Source: Muribaculaceae bacterium
Lineage (GTDB): Bacteria > Bacteroidota > Bacteroidia > Bacteroidales > Muribaculaceae
Length of the DNA: 64,000 nt
Direction: 5' to 3'
Assembly: GCA_017399915.1 (NCBI GenBank)
Contig: JAFQAS010000065.1
Location: forward strand, 248,001-312,000
A program made the translations under genes and the position numbers. Positions 33,163 through 40,749 of this stretch are shown piece after piece. Under the pieces are notes generated by a model. It saw only the letters and a list, made by a program, of their open reading frames with translations. It searched no databases and was not told the DNA's origin. Within the stretch, counting starts at the first letter, position 1; each line of letters starts with the position of its first letter.

Positions 33163-34143
33163 TTAAATTCCAAAATAACAACTCACGTAGGCTGAGTAGC
33201 CGTTGTCGGCGCCATCGGCCGAGGGAATATTCATGCGGAAGTTAGGAGCGATTTTCACGTATTTGCACACTTTGAACTGTGCGCCCAACATTGCCGCCGA
33301 CTCATCTTTGCCTATATTCCAATCATCTTTTGAGCTGAGATAATCATATCGTGCAAACACATCTACCACCTTGCTCAAGTGGGCTGTGCCGTAGACCGAC
33401 AAACCATATTGGTCGGCATCGTCAACAAAACCTGTGTTTTGATAAATGTTATATTCGGCTCCGAGCGAGAATCGGTCGTTTTTATAACCGGCAAAGGCGG
33501 CCCAGTTATAGGCATCTTTCGCGCCCTTTTGTGTCGACTCGTTGAGCGAGCCATACACACGCAAAGTCAACCCCTTAACCGGTGTGACAGTGGCTCCCAA
33601 TCCATATTGCAAACCATCTTTCACTTGCACTTTCTTGTAACCTTCACCATTAACGATAATGGCATCGGCACTTACCACATCGTTAAACTTATATGCAGCC
33701 GAGATACCGAGGTCGGCACTGCTACCAAATTTATACTCGTCTTGAAACGATTTCATTATATAGCGATAGCCCCAATGCTTCTCTTGTACCTTGAATTGAG
33801 TGGTGGAGATGAGACCTCCGTCGAGTGTCCAACGACCGGGTTTCCAGGTTACCTGTGCGTTCTTTATATAAGCGATACGTTGATAATCGCCCACATCACT
33901 CGATTTACCAATATCCATAACCGCTTTCATTTGTAATCCTTTACCAAACGAATATTGATAACCGAGATAACTGCGGTCGAGTTCAAATCCGCGGTCATCA
34001 TTATCGGCACCAAAACCGGTGTGAGCATTGGCAAATACTTGAATAATAGCTTTCTCCTGGGGAGTTTCTTTTGCGGGTTCTTGAGCCATTGCTCCTAACC
34101 CAAGACAGGCAATTACACTTGCTGTTAAAATTCTTCTTTTCAT
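33163..34143 (-). CDS. Outer-membrane porin, first gene of the pst operon (phosphate porin candidate)
   Basis: The product has 326 residues, signal peptide ending AMAQ. The barrel strands alternate and the protein ends YVSCYFGI. Motifs such as FELDRSYLGYQY and WTLDGGLISTTQF resemble OprP/OprO-type porins. Position directly before pstS under a Pho box makes phosphate or polyphosphate the likely solute. From residue about 90 onward it is nearly identical, in protein and DNA, to the porin at 38365-39357, with only a handful of changes; only the signal peptide and one 30-residue segment differ. Its promoter carries the Pho-box-like repeat. Confidence 0.8.
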   Translation of the reverse strand: MKRRILTASVIACLGLGAMAQEPAKETPQEKAIIQVFANAHTGFGADNDDRGFELDRSYLGYQYSFGKGLQMKAVMDIGKSSDVGDYQRIAYIKNAQVTWKPGRWTLDGGLISTTQFKVQEKHWGYRYIMKSFQDEYKFGSSADLGISAAYKFNDVVSADAIIVNGEGYKKVQVKDGLQYGLGATVTPVKGLTLRVYGSLNESTQKGAKDAYNWAAFAGYKNDRFSLGAEYNIYQNTGFVDDADQYGLSVYGTAHLSKVVDVFARYDYLSSKDDWNIGKDESAAMLGAQFKVCKYVKIAPNFRMNIPSADGADNGYSAYVSCYFGI

Positions 34144-34174
34144 TTCATTAATTTTGGTTATAAATTTTACACTG

Positions 34175-34218
34175 CAAAGGTATCTTTAATAAATTTCAAA
34201 AATATTTCAAATGAATTA
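34175..34218 (-). promoter_or_regulatory. Candidate Pho box and -7 element of the porin/pst operon
   Basis: The -7 element is TACCTTTG (minus strand, 34175-34182). Eleven bases upstream, two TTTCA half-sites (plus-strand reading) start at 34194 and 34205, 11 bp apart, continuing AAATGAATTA to 34218. The same arrangement with 23 of 25 identical bases stands before the Na/Pi cotransporter. The repeat takes the place of a -33 box, as for a PhoB-activated promoter. Confidence 0.68.
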
Positions 34219-34307
34219 TATGATAATTAAGAATATATAAAAGTATCGTGTCATTCTCCACATATAGAAGAATGACACGATATGTTTTTATCAATATTAG
34301 AATCGTA

Positions 34308-36044
34308 CTATTTATTTATAAATCCTTGCTCCAGATTTTGAGAAATGTTTATCATAAAGTCACCCATGCGCTCATATTCATTAAGGATATCCATATAATA
34401 AACGCTTATTTGGTAATTCTTTCCACTATTATCAATTTCCCCAATCACAGCATCTCTAAAATTATCACGCAATGTGTTTAATTTATTCTCTGCATTATAC
34501 GCATTTGTGATGTTTTCCAACTCGCCATTATGAGCAGCCGTCAGATTGTGAATCATCACATCGTAGGCCATTGCGACAGCATCGGCCATAATATTAAGGT
34601 TCTTGACAATTGTTGCATCAAAAGTCTTTTTATTAATATTTCTTCTCGACAATATGCGACTGATTGTCTCTCCCGAATCTCCCAATGACTCCAACTCTCC
34701 GATAATTTTATACATCAACTTTACCCTTATTGAAGTCTTTTCACTAATTTCTTCGGTAGATACGCCATTAAGGAATGCTGCTATCTCATATTCTATGCGA
34801 TCGGAAATTTCCTCATATTTCACAAGTTTTCCTCTCAACTCTTCAAACTTGTCGGAATCGGTTTCATTTATTGCATCTTTGGCATATTGTGCTCCAGTCT
34901 TTGAAATCTGTGCAAAATGAATAATTTCATCAAACGCCTGCTCAACACAAAGCTCGGGGGTGGCAAGTGGCCCGGCAGATATATACTTAAGTTTAAAGAT
35001 CTCTTTCTCTTGTGTTTCTGGAGCACGAATAATCCAACTCACGGCCTTTGCAATCCACTTTGTAAACCACACCATCAACAATGTATTTATTACATTAAAC
35101 AATGTGTGCAACATTGAAAGTCCATATAATGCCGCGGTGCTTGTAGATGATACAGAATCGCTTACGACAAACCCTTCATCAGCCGGATTAGGCAAGCCAA
35201 AAACCACTTCAGTGATTTTTCCTACAAGCGCAAGAAATGGAGTGAACAATACCAATGCCCAAACGACACCAAACACATTGAATATTGTGTGTGACAAAGC
35301 TGCCCTTTTTGCAGAGGTATTCCCCACCGATGCCGCAATATTGGCTGTAATTGTTGTTCCTATATTTTCGCCTAACACCATTGCACATGCCATATTGAAA
35401 GGAATCCAACCCATACTAAGCATAATTAGAGTAATTGCCATTGTTGCCGATGACGATTGTAGAACAAGCGTCAAGATTGTACCAAAAGCTAAAAACAACA
35501 ATATTGAACCAAATCCATGAGCTGCCCATGAGGTCACAAATTCTAATACCTCGGGGGTTTGGCGAAGATCCGGAACCGACTCCTTCATAAAGGACAATCC
35601 TAAGAATAGGAGACTGAATCCTACAATTAGTTCTCCTATATTTTTATGTTTGTCTTTTTTAGAATTTGAGAAAAGGAAGCCTAAAAGCATTAGTGGCACT
35701 GCAAGAATAGAAATATCGGCCTTGAAACCCAACCAAGACACCAACCATGCTGTTACTGTTGTGCCAATATTTGCACCCATAATCACACCTATCGACTGTG
35801 TTAACGTGAGCAAGCCCGCATTTACAAAGCTAACAACCATAACAGTTGTTGCTGATGATGATTGTATAACTGATGTTATACCCAATCCGGTCAAAACACC
35901 TTTAAACGGATTTGATGTCATTGCCGACAAGAATTTTCTCAATCTGTCTCCTGCAACTTTCTGCAAACCCGAACTCATCATGTTCATTCCATATAGGAAC
36001 ATTCCTAATGCTCCCAACAAAGTAAAAAATTGTAATATCGACAT
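34308..36044 (-). CDS. Na/Pi cotransporter with C-terminal PhoU-like domain
   Basis: The product has 578 residues. Two inverted Na_Pi_cotrans repeats with the QSSSAT signature (VIQSSSATTVMVV near 61 and LVLQSSSATMAITL near 194) are embedded in 8-9 helices. Residues about 370-578 form a helical PhoU-like domain (ISDRIEYEIAAFLNGV, YYMDILNEYERMGDFMINIS). The family imports phosphate with sodium. It carries a Pho-box-like site and lies divergent from phoB. Since no separate phoU gene is present, this domain might take part in Pho signalling. Confidence 0.9.
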   Translation of the reverse strand: MSILQFFTLLGALGMFLYGMNMMSSGLQKVAGDRLRKFLSAMTSNPFKGVLTGLGITSVIQSSSATTVMVVSFVNAGLLTLTQSIGVIMGANIGTTVTAWLVSWLGFKADISILAVPLMLLGFLFSNSKKDKHKNIGELIVGFSLLFLGLSFMKESVPDLRQTPEVLEFVTSWAAHGFGSILLFLAFGTILTLVLQSSSATMAITLIMLSMGWIPFNMACAMVLGENIGTTITANIAASVGNTSAKRAALSHTIFNVFGVVWALVLFTPFLALVGKITEVVFGLPNPADEGFVVSDSVSSTSTAALYGLSMLHTLFNVINTLLMVWFTKWIAKAVSWIIRAPETQEKEIFKLKYISAGPLATPELCVEQAFDEIIHFAQISKTGAQYAKDAINETDSDKFEELRGKLVKYEEISDRIEYEIAAFLNGVSTEEISEKTSIRVKLMYKIIGELESLGDSGETISRILSRRNINKKTFDATIVKNLNIMADAVAMAYDVMIHNLTAAHNGELENITNAYNAENKLNTLRDNFRDAVIGEIDNSGKNYQISVYYMDILNEYERMGDFMINISQNLEQGFINK

Positions 36045-36071
36045 AATTTTCTATTAATTTTTTTGTTGGTG

Positions 36072-36115
36072 CAAAGAAATTGCAAAATTGTTTCATAAAT
36101 ATTTCAAAAGAATTA
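36072..36115 (-). promoter_or_regulatory. Candidate Pho box and -7 element of the Na/Pi cotransporter
   Basis: The -7 element is TTTCTTTG (minus, 36072-36079). Eleven bases upstream come TTTCA half-sites at 36091 and 36102, 11 bp apart, followed by AAAGAATTA. Order, half-site spacing and distance to the -7 box equal those at the porin promoter. Lying in the divergent gap, it may also influence phoB. Confidence 0.68.
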
Positions 36116-36197
36116 GGTTTTAATTAAATGACATCTCGAAAAATATTACATTTTTATTAAATCTATCTTTTCGAAATTTTTGAATGAGATTTTTCAT

Positions 36198-36205
36198 TAA
36201 TTTTG
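36198..36205 (+). promoter_or_regulatory. -7 element of phoBR
   Basis: TAATTTTG lies 25 nt before the phoB ATG. No TTG box 19-21 nt upstream, consistent with activated transcription. Confidence 0.5.
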
Positions 36206-36230
36206 TGGCGAAATAATGTAATATATAACT

Positions 36231-36917
36231 ATGGACTCCTCTCGTATATTAGTAGTCGACGATGAAGAAACATTGTGCGATGTGTTAAAGTTAAACCTTG
36301 AAAATGAGGGATATGACGTAGATGTGGCATATAGTGCCGAGCAGGCATTAGAATTAGACCTCACGCAATATTCGTTGATATTACTCGACATTATGATGGG
36401 CGAAATAAGTGGGATTAAAATGGCCAAAATATTAAAATCAAATCACAAAACAGCTGATATTCCCATCATATTTTGCACCGCCAAGGACACTGAAGATGAT
36501 ATGATTATGGGGCTGAACATAGGAGCCGATGACTACATTATGAAGCCATACACGATTAGAAACATTCTTGCCCGAGTGAAAAGTGTGCTTCGACGTAGCT
36601 CTCGCAACATAGAGCGCACTAATAATAACACCTATAATCTTGACGGCCTAAGTGTTGACTATCAATTAAAACGTTGCATTGTTGATGGCTCTGAAGTGAA
36701 ACTCACAAAAAAAGAGTTTGAATTGTTAGCCTACCTCATCAAGCAAAAAGATAAAATATGTTCACGAGAAGAGATTCTATCAAAAGTGTGGAACGATGAA
36801 GTGATTGTGCTCGACCGCACTATTGATGTTAATGTCACTCGATTACGACAAAAAATATCCCCTTATGGGGCGCACATAATCACTCGCTCAGGATATGGCT
36901 ATGGGTTTAAGGAATAG
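36231..36917 (+). CDS. OmpR/PhoB-family response regulator
   Basis: The product has 228 residues. The receiver domain (about 5-120) has the acidic pair VVDDEE, phospho-acceptor Asp53 in LILLDIMMGE and the switch Lys in YIMKPYT. The winged-helix DNA-binding domain (about 133-228) has VKLTKKEFELLAYLIKQKD, then DRTIDVNVTRLRQKI and a final GYGYGFKE. It sits in the phosphate island and overlaps its kinase gene by 23 bp, so it is the likely PhoB. The two Pho boxes nearby are its probable targets. Confidence 0.88.
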   Translation: MDSSRILVVDDEETLCDVLKLNLENEGYDVDVAYSAEQALELDLTQYSLILLDIMMGEISGIKMAKILKSNHKTADIPIIFCTAKDTEDDMIMGLNIGADDYIMKPYTIRNILARVKSVLRRSSRNIERTNNNTYNLDGLSVDYQLKRCIVDGSEVKLTKKEFELLAYLIKQKDKICSREEILSKVWNDEVIVLDRTIDVNVTRLRQKISPYGAHIITRSGYGYGFKE

Positions 36918-38340
36918 AATATTCTCTTACAATAATCGGTTATTTCTGATTGTTCTCTTATTTATATGGGGAATAATCTCAAGCATTCTTGTATTTCAAT
37001 ATTTTAGAGAGAAACAGTATAAATCGGAATATCTCAATGCCCAACTTCAACTTCACAATAGATATTTAATACATGCAATAGAAGATGGTCTGGATTACGA
37101 GAAAATCATCAACGAAAATCCGGCTCCATTCGACTCCTTACGAATCACTATAATATCACTAAATGGAACGGTAATATATGATTCCAAGCTCAACATTAAT
37201 TCTCTCGATAATCACCTCCACCGTCCCGAAATCATAAATACAGCCAACAATGGTGAGGGTTTTCATATCGGAAGGCAATCCGATAGCGACGGACGCAAAT
37301 ATTTTTACTCGGCGACAAAGGGTAATAGAGTGATTGTGAGATCGGCTATTCCATATTCCGACTCTCTACATGAGCTATTAAAGGCCGATTTGCCTTACTT
37401 ATGGGGGATAATAATTATAAGCATCATTTTCAGCGTTGTGGCGTTTTTCACGAGTAGAAGATTAGGGAAAACTATTATCAGGCTCAATAAATTTGCCCAA
37501 ACGGCTGAGAATGGCGGTTCTATAACTGAAACTGAAGAATTTCCCAACGATGAATTAGGGAAAATATCCCAAAGTATCATAAAACTATACTCCGACCTCC
37601 AAAACACCATCGCCGAACGCGATAAAGAGCATCAAGAAAAACTACACGAAGAACAAGAAAAAATTCGTATCAAACGACAGCTTTCAAATAACATTACTCA
37701 TGAATTAAAAACACCGGTAGCCTCTATCCAAGTGTGTCTTGAAACTATCTTATCGTCAGGCATTCAACTAAATGACGAAAAACGCCGTGAGCTGCTTGAC
37801 CGATGTTATTCTAATTGCAGCAGGCTACGTCATCTTTTAAATGATGTGTCACTTATCACTCGCATGGAAGAAGGGAGCTTGCTCATCGCAAAAGAAGAAA
37901 TCGACACAACCCAAATTATTAACGAGGTAATTGACGATGCCAACACAAACAACGAAAATTTCATCATTCACAATCGCTTATCAACTCCAATAAAAATGCG
38001 TGGCAATAGAGCCTTGATTACCTCTATTTTCAGCAATCTAATAAGCAACGCCATTGCTTACTCAGGAGGTGGCAATATATACATCTCCCTCATAACCAAT
38101 AATGATTCTACTTGCGCATTCTCTGTTGAAGATGATGGGTGTGGCATTGAAGACATTCACTTATCGCGCATTTTCGAACGCTTTTATCGCATCGACAAGG
38201 GTCGGTCACGCAAATTAGGCGGAACCGGGTTGGGATTAGCCATAGTGAAACATGCAGTGGCATTTCATGGAGGTGAAATCACAGCCACAAACCGCGATGA
38301 AGGTGGTTTAAAATTCACCTTCTCTCTACAAAAACAATGA
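36895..38340 (+). CDS. Sensor histidine kinase, PhoR-like
   Basis: The product has 481 residues. TM1 at about 15-35 and TM2 at about 166-186 enclose a ~130-residue periplasmic sensor region; a HAMP-like linker follows. HisKA has NNITHELKTPVAS with His269, then N-box NLISNAIAYSGG, G1 DDGCGI and G2 GGTGLGLAIV. It should phosphorylate the regulator encoded just upstream. Unlike E. coli PhoR it has a sizeable periplasmic domain, so it may sense an external cue. ATGs at 36895 and 36901 both give similar starts; the first is used. The gene is convergent with the second porin. Confidence 0.86.
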   Translation: MAMGLRNRIFSYNNRLFLIVLLFIWGIISSILVFQYFREKQYKSEYLNAQLQLHNRYLIHAIEDGLDYEKIINENPAPFDSLRITIISLNGTVIYDSKLNINSLDNHLHRPEIINTANNGEGFHIGRQSDSDGRKYFYSATKGNRVIVRSAIPYSDSLHELLKADLPYLWGIIIISIIFSVVAFFTSRRLGKTIIRLNKFAQTAENGGSITETEEFPNDELGKISQSIIKLYSDLQNTIAERDKEHQEKLHEEQEKIRIKRQLSNNITHELKTPVASIQVCLETILSSGIQLNDEKRRELLDRCYSNCSRLRHLLNDVSLITRMEEGSLLIAKEEIDTTQIINEVIDDANTNNENFIIHNRLSTPIKMRGNRALITSIFSNLISNAIAYSGGGNIYISLITNNDSTCAFSVEDDGCGIEDIHLSRIFERFYRIDKGRSRKLGGTGLGLAIVKHAVAFHGGEITATNRDEGGLKFTFSLQKQ

Positions 38341-38364
38341 TTTAAGAAATCTCCTATAAATTCC

Positions 38365-39357
38365 TTAAATCCCGAAATAGCAACTCACGTAGGCTGAGTA
38401 GCCGTTATCGGCGCCATCGGCCGAGGGGATATTCATGCGGAAGTTGGGAGCGATTTTCACGTATTTGCACACTTTGAACTGTGCGCCCAACATTGCCGCC
38501 GACTCATCTTTGCCTATATTCCAATCATCTTTTGAGGTGAGATAGTCATATCGAGCAAACACATCTACCACTTTGCTCAAGTGGGCTGTGCCGTAGACCG
38601 ACAAACCATATTGGTCGGCATCGTCAACAAAACCTGTGTTTTGATAAATGTTATATTCGGCTCCGAGCGAGAATCGGTCGTTTTTATAACCGGCAAAGGC
38701 TGCCCAGTTATAGGCATCTTTCGCGCCCTTTTGTGTCGACTCGTTGAGCGAGCCATACACACGCAAGGTCAACCCCTTAACCGGTGTGACAGTGGCTCCC
38801 AATCCATATTGCAAACCATCTTTCACTTGCACTTTCTTGTAACCTTCACCATTAACAATAATGGCATCGGCACTTACCACATCGTTAAACTTATATGCAG
38901 CCGAGATACCGAGGTCGGCACTGCTACCAAATTTATACTCGTCTTGAAGCGATTTCATTATATAGCGATAGCCCCAATGCTTCTCTTGCACCTTGAATTG
39001 AGTGGTGGAGATGAGACCGCCGTCGAGTGTCCAACGACCCGGTTTCCAGGTTACCTGTGCGTTCTTTATATAAGCGATATGGTGATAATCATCTACATCA
39101 CTCGACTGCCCCACATCAAGCACAGCCTTAATCGACAAATCTTTGGTTAATTGATATTGATATCCCACATAACTGCGGTCGAGTTCAAATCCGCGGTCAT
39201 CATTATCGGCACCAAAACCGGTGTGAGCATTGGCAAATACTTGAATTATGGCTTTCCCTTTAGGTTCGTTTTTTGTTGTATCTTGCGTTTCCTGCGCATT
39301 CAACACAACTCCAACGCCCAACAACATCACAACTATCAAAAAGATTTTCTTCATCAT
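38365..39357 (-). CDS. Outer-membrane porin, near-identical paralogue of the pst porin
   Basis: The product has 330 residues; MMKK start, signal peptide ending VVLNAQ. Mature residues IIQVFANAHTGFGADNDDRG and everything from IAYIKNAQVTWKPG to the C-terminal CYFGI are the same as in the 33163-34143 porin except for two residues. Between them about 30 residues differ (YQYQLTKDLSIKAVLDVGQS against YQYSFGKGLQMKAVMDIGKS). DNA is also nearly identical, pointing to gene conversion. Its promoter has the same TACCTTTG -7 box (39380-39387) but lacks the TTTCA repeat, so it is probably expressed under other conditions. Confidence 0.8.
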   Translation of the reverse strand: MMKKIFLIVVMLLGVGVVLNAQETQDTTKNEPKGKAIIQVFANAHTGFGADNDDRGFELDRSYVGYQYQLTKDLSIKAVLDVGQSSDVDDYHHIAYIKNAQVTWKPGRWTLDGGLISTTQFKVQEKHWGYRYIMKSLQDEYKFGSSADLGISAAYKFNDVVSADAIIVNGEGYKKVQVKDGLQYGLGATVTPVKGLTLRVYGSLNESTQKGAKDAYNWAAFAGYKNDRFSLGAEYNIYQNTGFVDDADQYGLSVYGTAHLSKVVDVFARYDYLTSKDDWNIGKDESAAMLGAQFKVCKYVKIAPNFRMNIPSADGADNGYSAYVSCYFGI

Positions 39358-39431
39358 TTCTTAATTTTATTTCACGATACAAAGGTATTGAAAATAATAC
39401 ACAAAATAAAAAAAGCGACAAGCAAAGATAT

Positions 39432-39567
39432 GCCGCGCCTCGGCAAAGCAAATTTAAGTAAGCTTAATTTGCAATTGCGCTCTTTCTTTTCTACCGTTGG
39501 CTGGCGCCTTAGGTAGGCCGCGCCTCGGCAAAACAAATTTAAGCAAGCTTAATTTGCAATTGCGCTC
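39432..39567. repeat. Two 51-bp direct repeats with internal hairpins
   Basis: 39432-39482 and 39517-39567 differ at about two bases. Each has a small gccg/cggc hairpin and a longer imperfect palindrome (caaattt.. aagcttaatttg). They fill the gap between the porin and the Fic gene, just upstream of the helicase-start remnant and its old promoter (TACCTTTG at 39577-39584). Confidence 0.75.
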
Positions 39568-39591
39568 GGCTTGCACTACCTTTGCAATATT

Positions 39592-39633
39592 ATGGACGCA
39601 TTGGAATTTGCCGAACGGATTGTGTATTATTAA
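39592..39633 (+). pseudogene. Remnant of the helicase gene start
   Basis: ATG plus ten codons (MDALEFAERIV) are identical to the start of the helicase at 40750, then the frame runs into a stop (YY, TAA). The 36-bp match is 39590-39625 with 40748-40783. It marks where the helicase gene began before the Fic segment was inserted or copied in. Confidence 0.75.
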
Positions 39634-39677
39634 ATATACCCTTTTAGCAATTTTTACTCCAAATTTAATTCTCATTT

Positions 39678-40562
39678 ATGGAACAAAACAATCAACAACA
39701 TAAAATATCCATTCGCTTCTTTAATGACAAGGAAGTGCGTGCTGCATGGGACTATGATGGCAACCGTTGGTTGTTCTCTGTCGTTGATGTTATTGCGGTC
39801 CTTACCGACAGTAAAAATCCTCGAAACTATTGGAAAGTAATGAAACATCGCTTGACCAAAAGTGGCAATGAGTTGGTTACACGCTGTAACCAACTGAAAC
39901 TCGTTGCGTCTGACGGCAAGCGATATTTAACTGATTGTTTGCCTCAAAATGAAATGCTTAGTCTTGTGGAAGCTGTGCCAAGCCAACATGCTATTACTTT
40001 TGCAAAATGGATAATTACCGGTGAAGACCAAATAGACAGCAAGAGCCGAGATAAAGCATACCAACTTTGGGATAGCTCCTTGTTACAAACTATTGAGATT
40101 GGTACTACACGAGGATTGCAACAAATACATGCTTATCTTTTTGGTGGGCTATATGACTTTGCCGGACAAATACGCCAAAAGAATATTTCTAAAGGTGGAT
40201 TTCAATTTGCAGTATCTCAGTTCCTTGGACAAACCCTATCTCAGATTGATAAAATGCCCGAAACGACGGTCGACGAAATTGTAGATAAATATATAGAAAT
40301 GAATATTGCCCACCCATTTATGGAGGGTAACGGCAGAAGCACAAGAATTTGGTTAGATTTAATGCTTAAACGATCATTAAAAAGTTGTGTAGATTGGAGT
40401 AAAATCGACAAAACCGAATATATGGAAGCAATGCGTTTAAGTGTGGTAAATCCGACAAAAATACGGAAGTTAATAGCTAATGCTTTAACCGACAAAATAA
40501 ATGACCGTGAAATGTTTATGAAAGGTATTGATTATTCATATTATTATGAACAAGATAATTAA
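39678..40562 (+). CDS. BRO-N/Fic fusion protein (probable AMPylating toxin-like enzyme)
   Basis: The product has 294 residues. Residues 1-115 resemble the BRO-N/antirepressor domain: RFFNDKEVRAAWDYDGNRW, FSVVDVIAVLTDSKNPRNYW, then LKLVASDGKRYLTD. From about 135 a Fic domain follows, with GGLYDFAGQIRQKNISKGGF and the motif HPFMEGNGRSTR, His212 as catalytic base. Such enzymes usually transfer AMP to a target protein. I do not find a clear inhibitory S/T-x3-E-G/N helix. No antitoxin gene is adjacent. A broken copy of its own 5' end follows, and helicase-start repeats flank it, so it looks like a recent insertion. Confidence 0.78.
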   Translation: MEQNNQQHKISIRFFNDKEVRAAWDYDGNRWLFSVVDVIAVLTDSKNPRNYWKVMKHRLTKSGNELVTRCNQLKLVASDGKRYLTDCLPQNEMLSLVEAVPSQHAITFAKWIITGEDQIDSKSRDKAYQLWDSSLLQTIEIGTTRGLQQIHAYLFGGLYDFAGQIRQKNISKGGFQFAVSQFLGQTLSQIDKMPETTVDEIVDKYIEMNIAHPFMEGNGRSTRIWLDLMLKRSLKSCVDWSKIDKTEYMEAMRLSVVNPTKIRKLIANALTDKINDREMFMKGIDYSYYYEQDN

Positions 40563-40571
40563 TTCTCATTT

Positions 40572-40700
40572 ATGGAACAATACAATCAACAACATAAAAT
40601 ATTAATTCGCTTATTTAACGACAAAGAAGTGCGTGGGGCATGGGGCTATGACGACAACCTATATTCAATCGTTTTATCAAACCGATTAACCCTGCATTAA
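40572..40700 (+). pseudogene. Truncated second copy of the BRO-N domain start
   Basis: 42 codons beginning MEQYNQQHKILIRLFNDKEV repeat the first ~30 residues of the Fic gene (about 85% DNA identity from 40558, starting at ttaattctcatttatggaac). The frame then diverges and ends with TAA at 40698-40700. It is a relic of a duplicated or deleted BRO gene. Confidence 0.7.
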
Positions 40701-40749
40701 AGTCTTTATAATTATGTTATAATTGCGATTATCAACCTCTTTGAACTTT

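Noticed and set aside
33379-33936. Long antisense ORF in the first porin gene, with an almost identical one at 38581-39150 in the second
   Set aside because: The two porin genes are near-identical DNA, so a chance antisense frame is repeated automatically. Composition and lack of start signals argue against it.
35209-35520. ORFs overlapping the Na/Pi cotransporter in other frames
   Set aside because: Shadows of a clear membrane protein gene.
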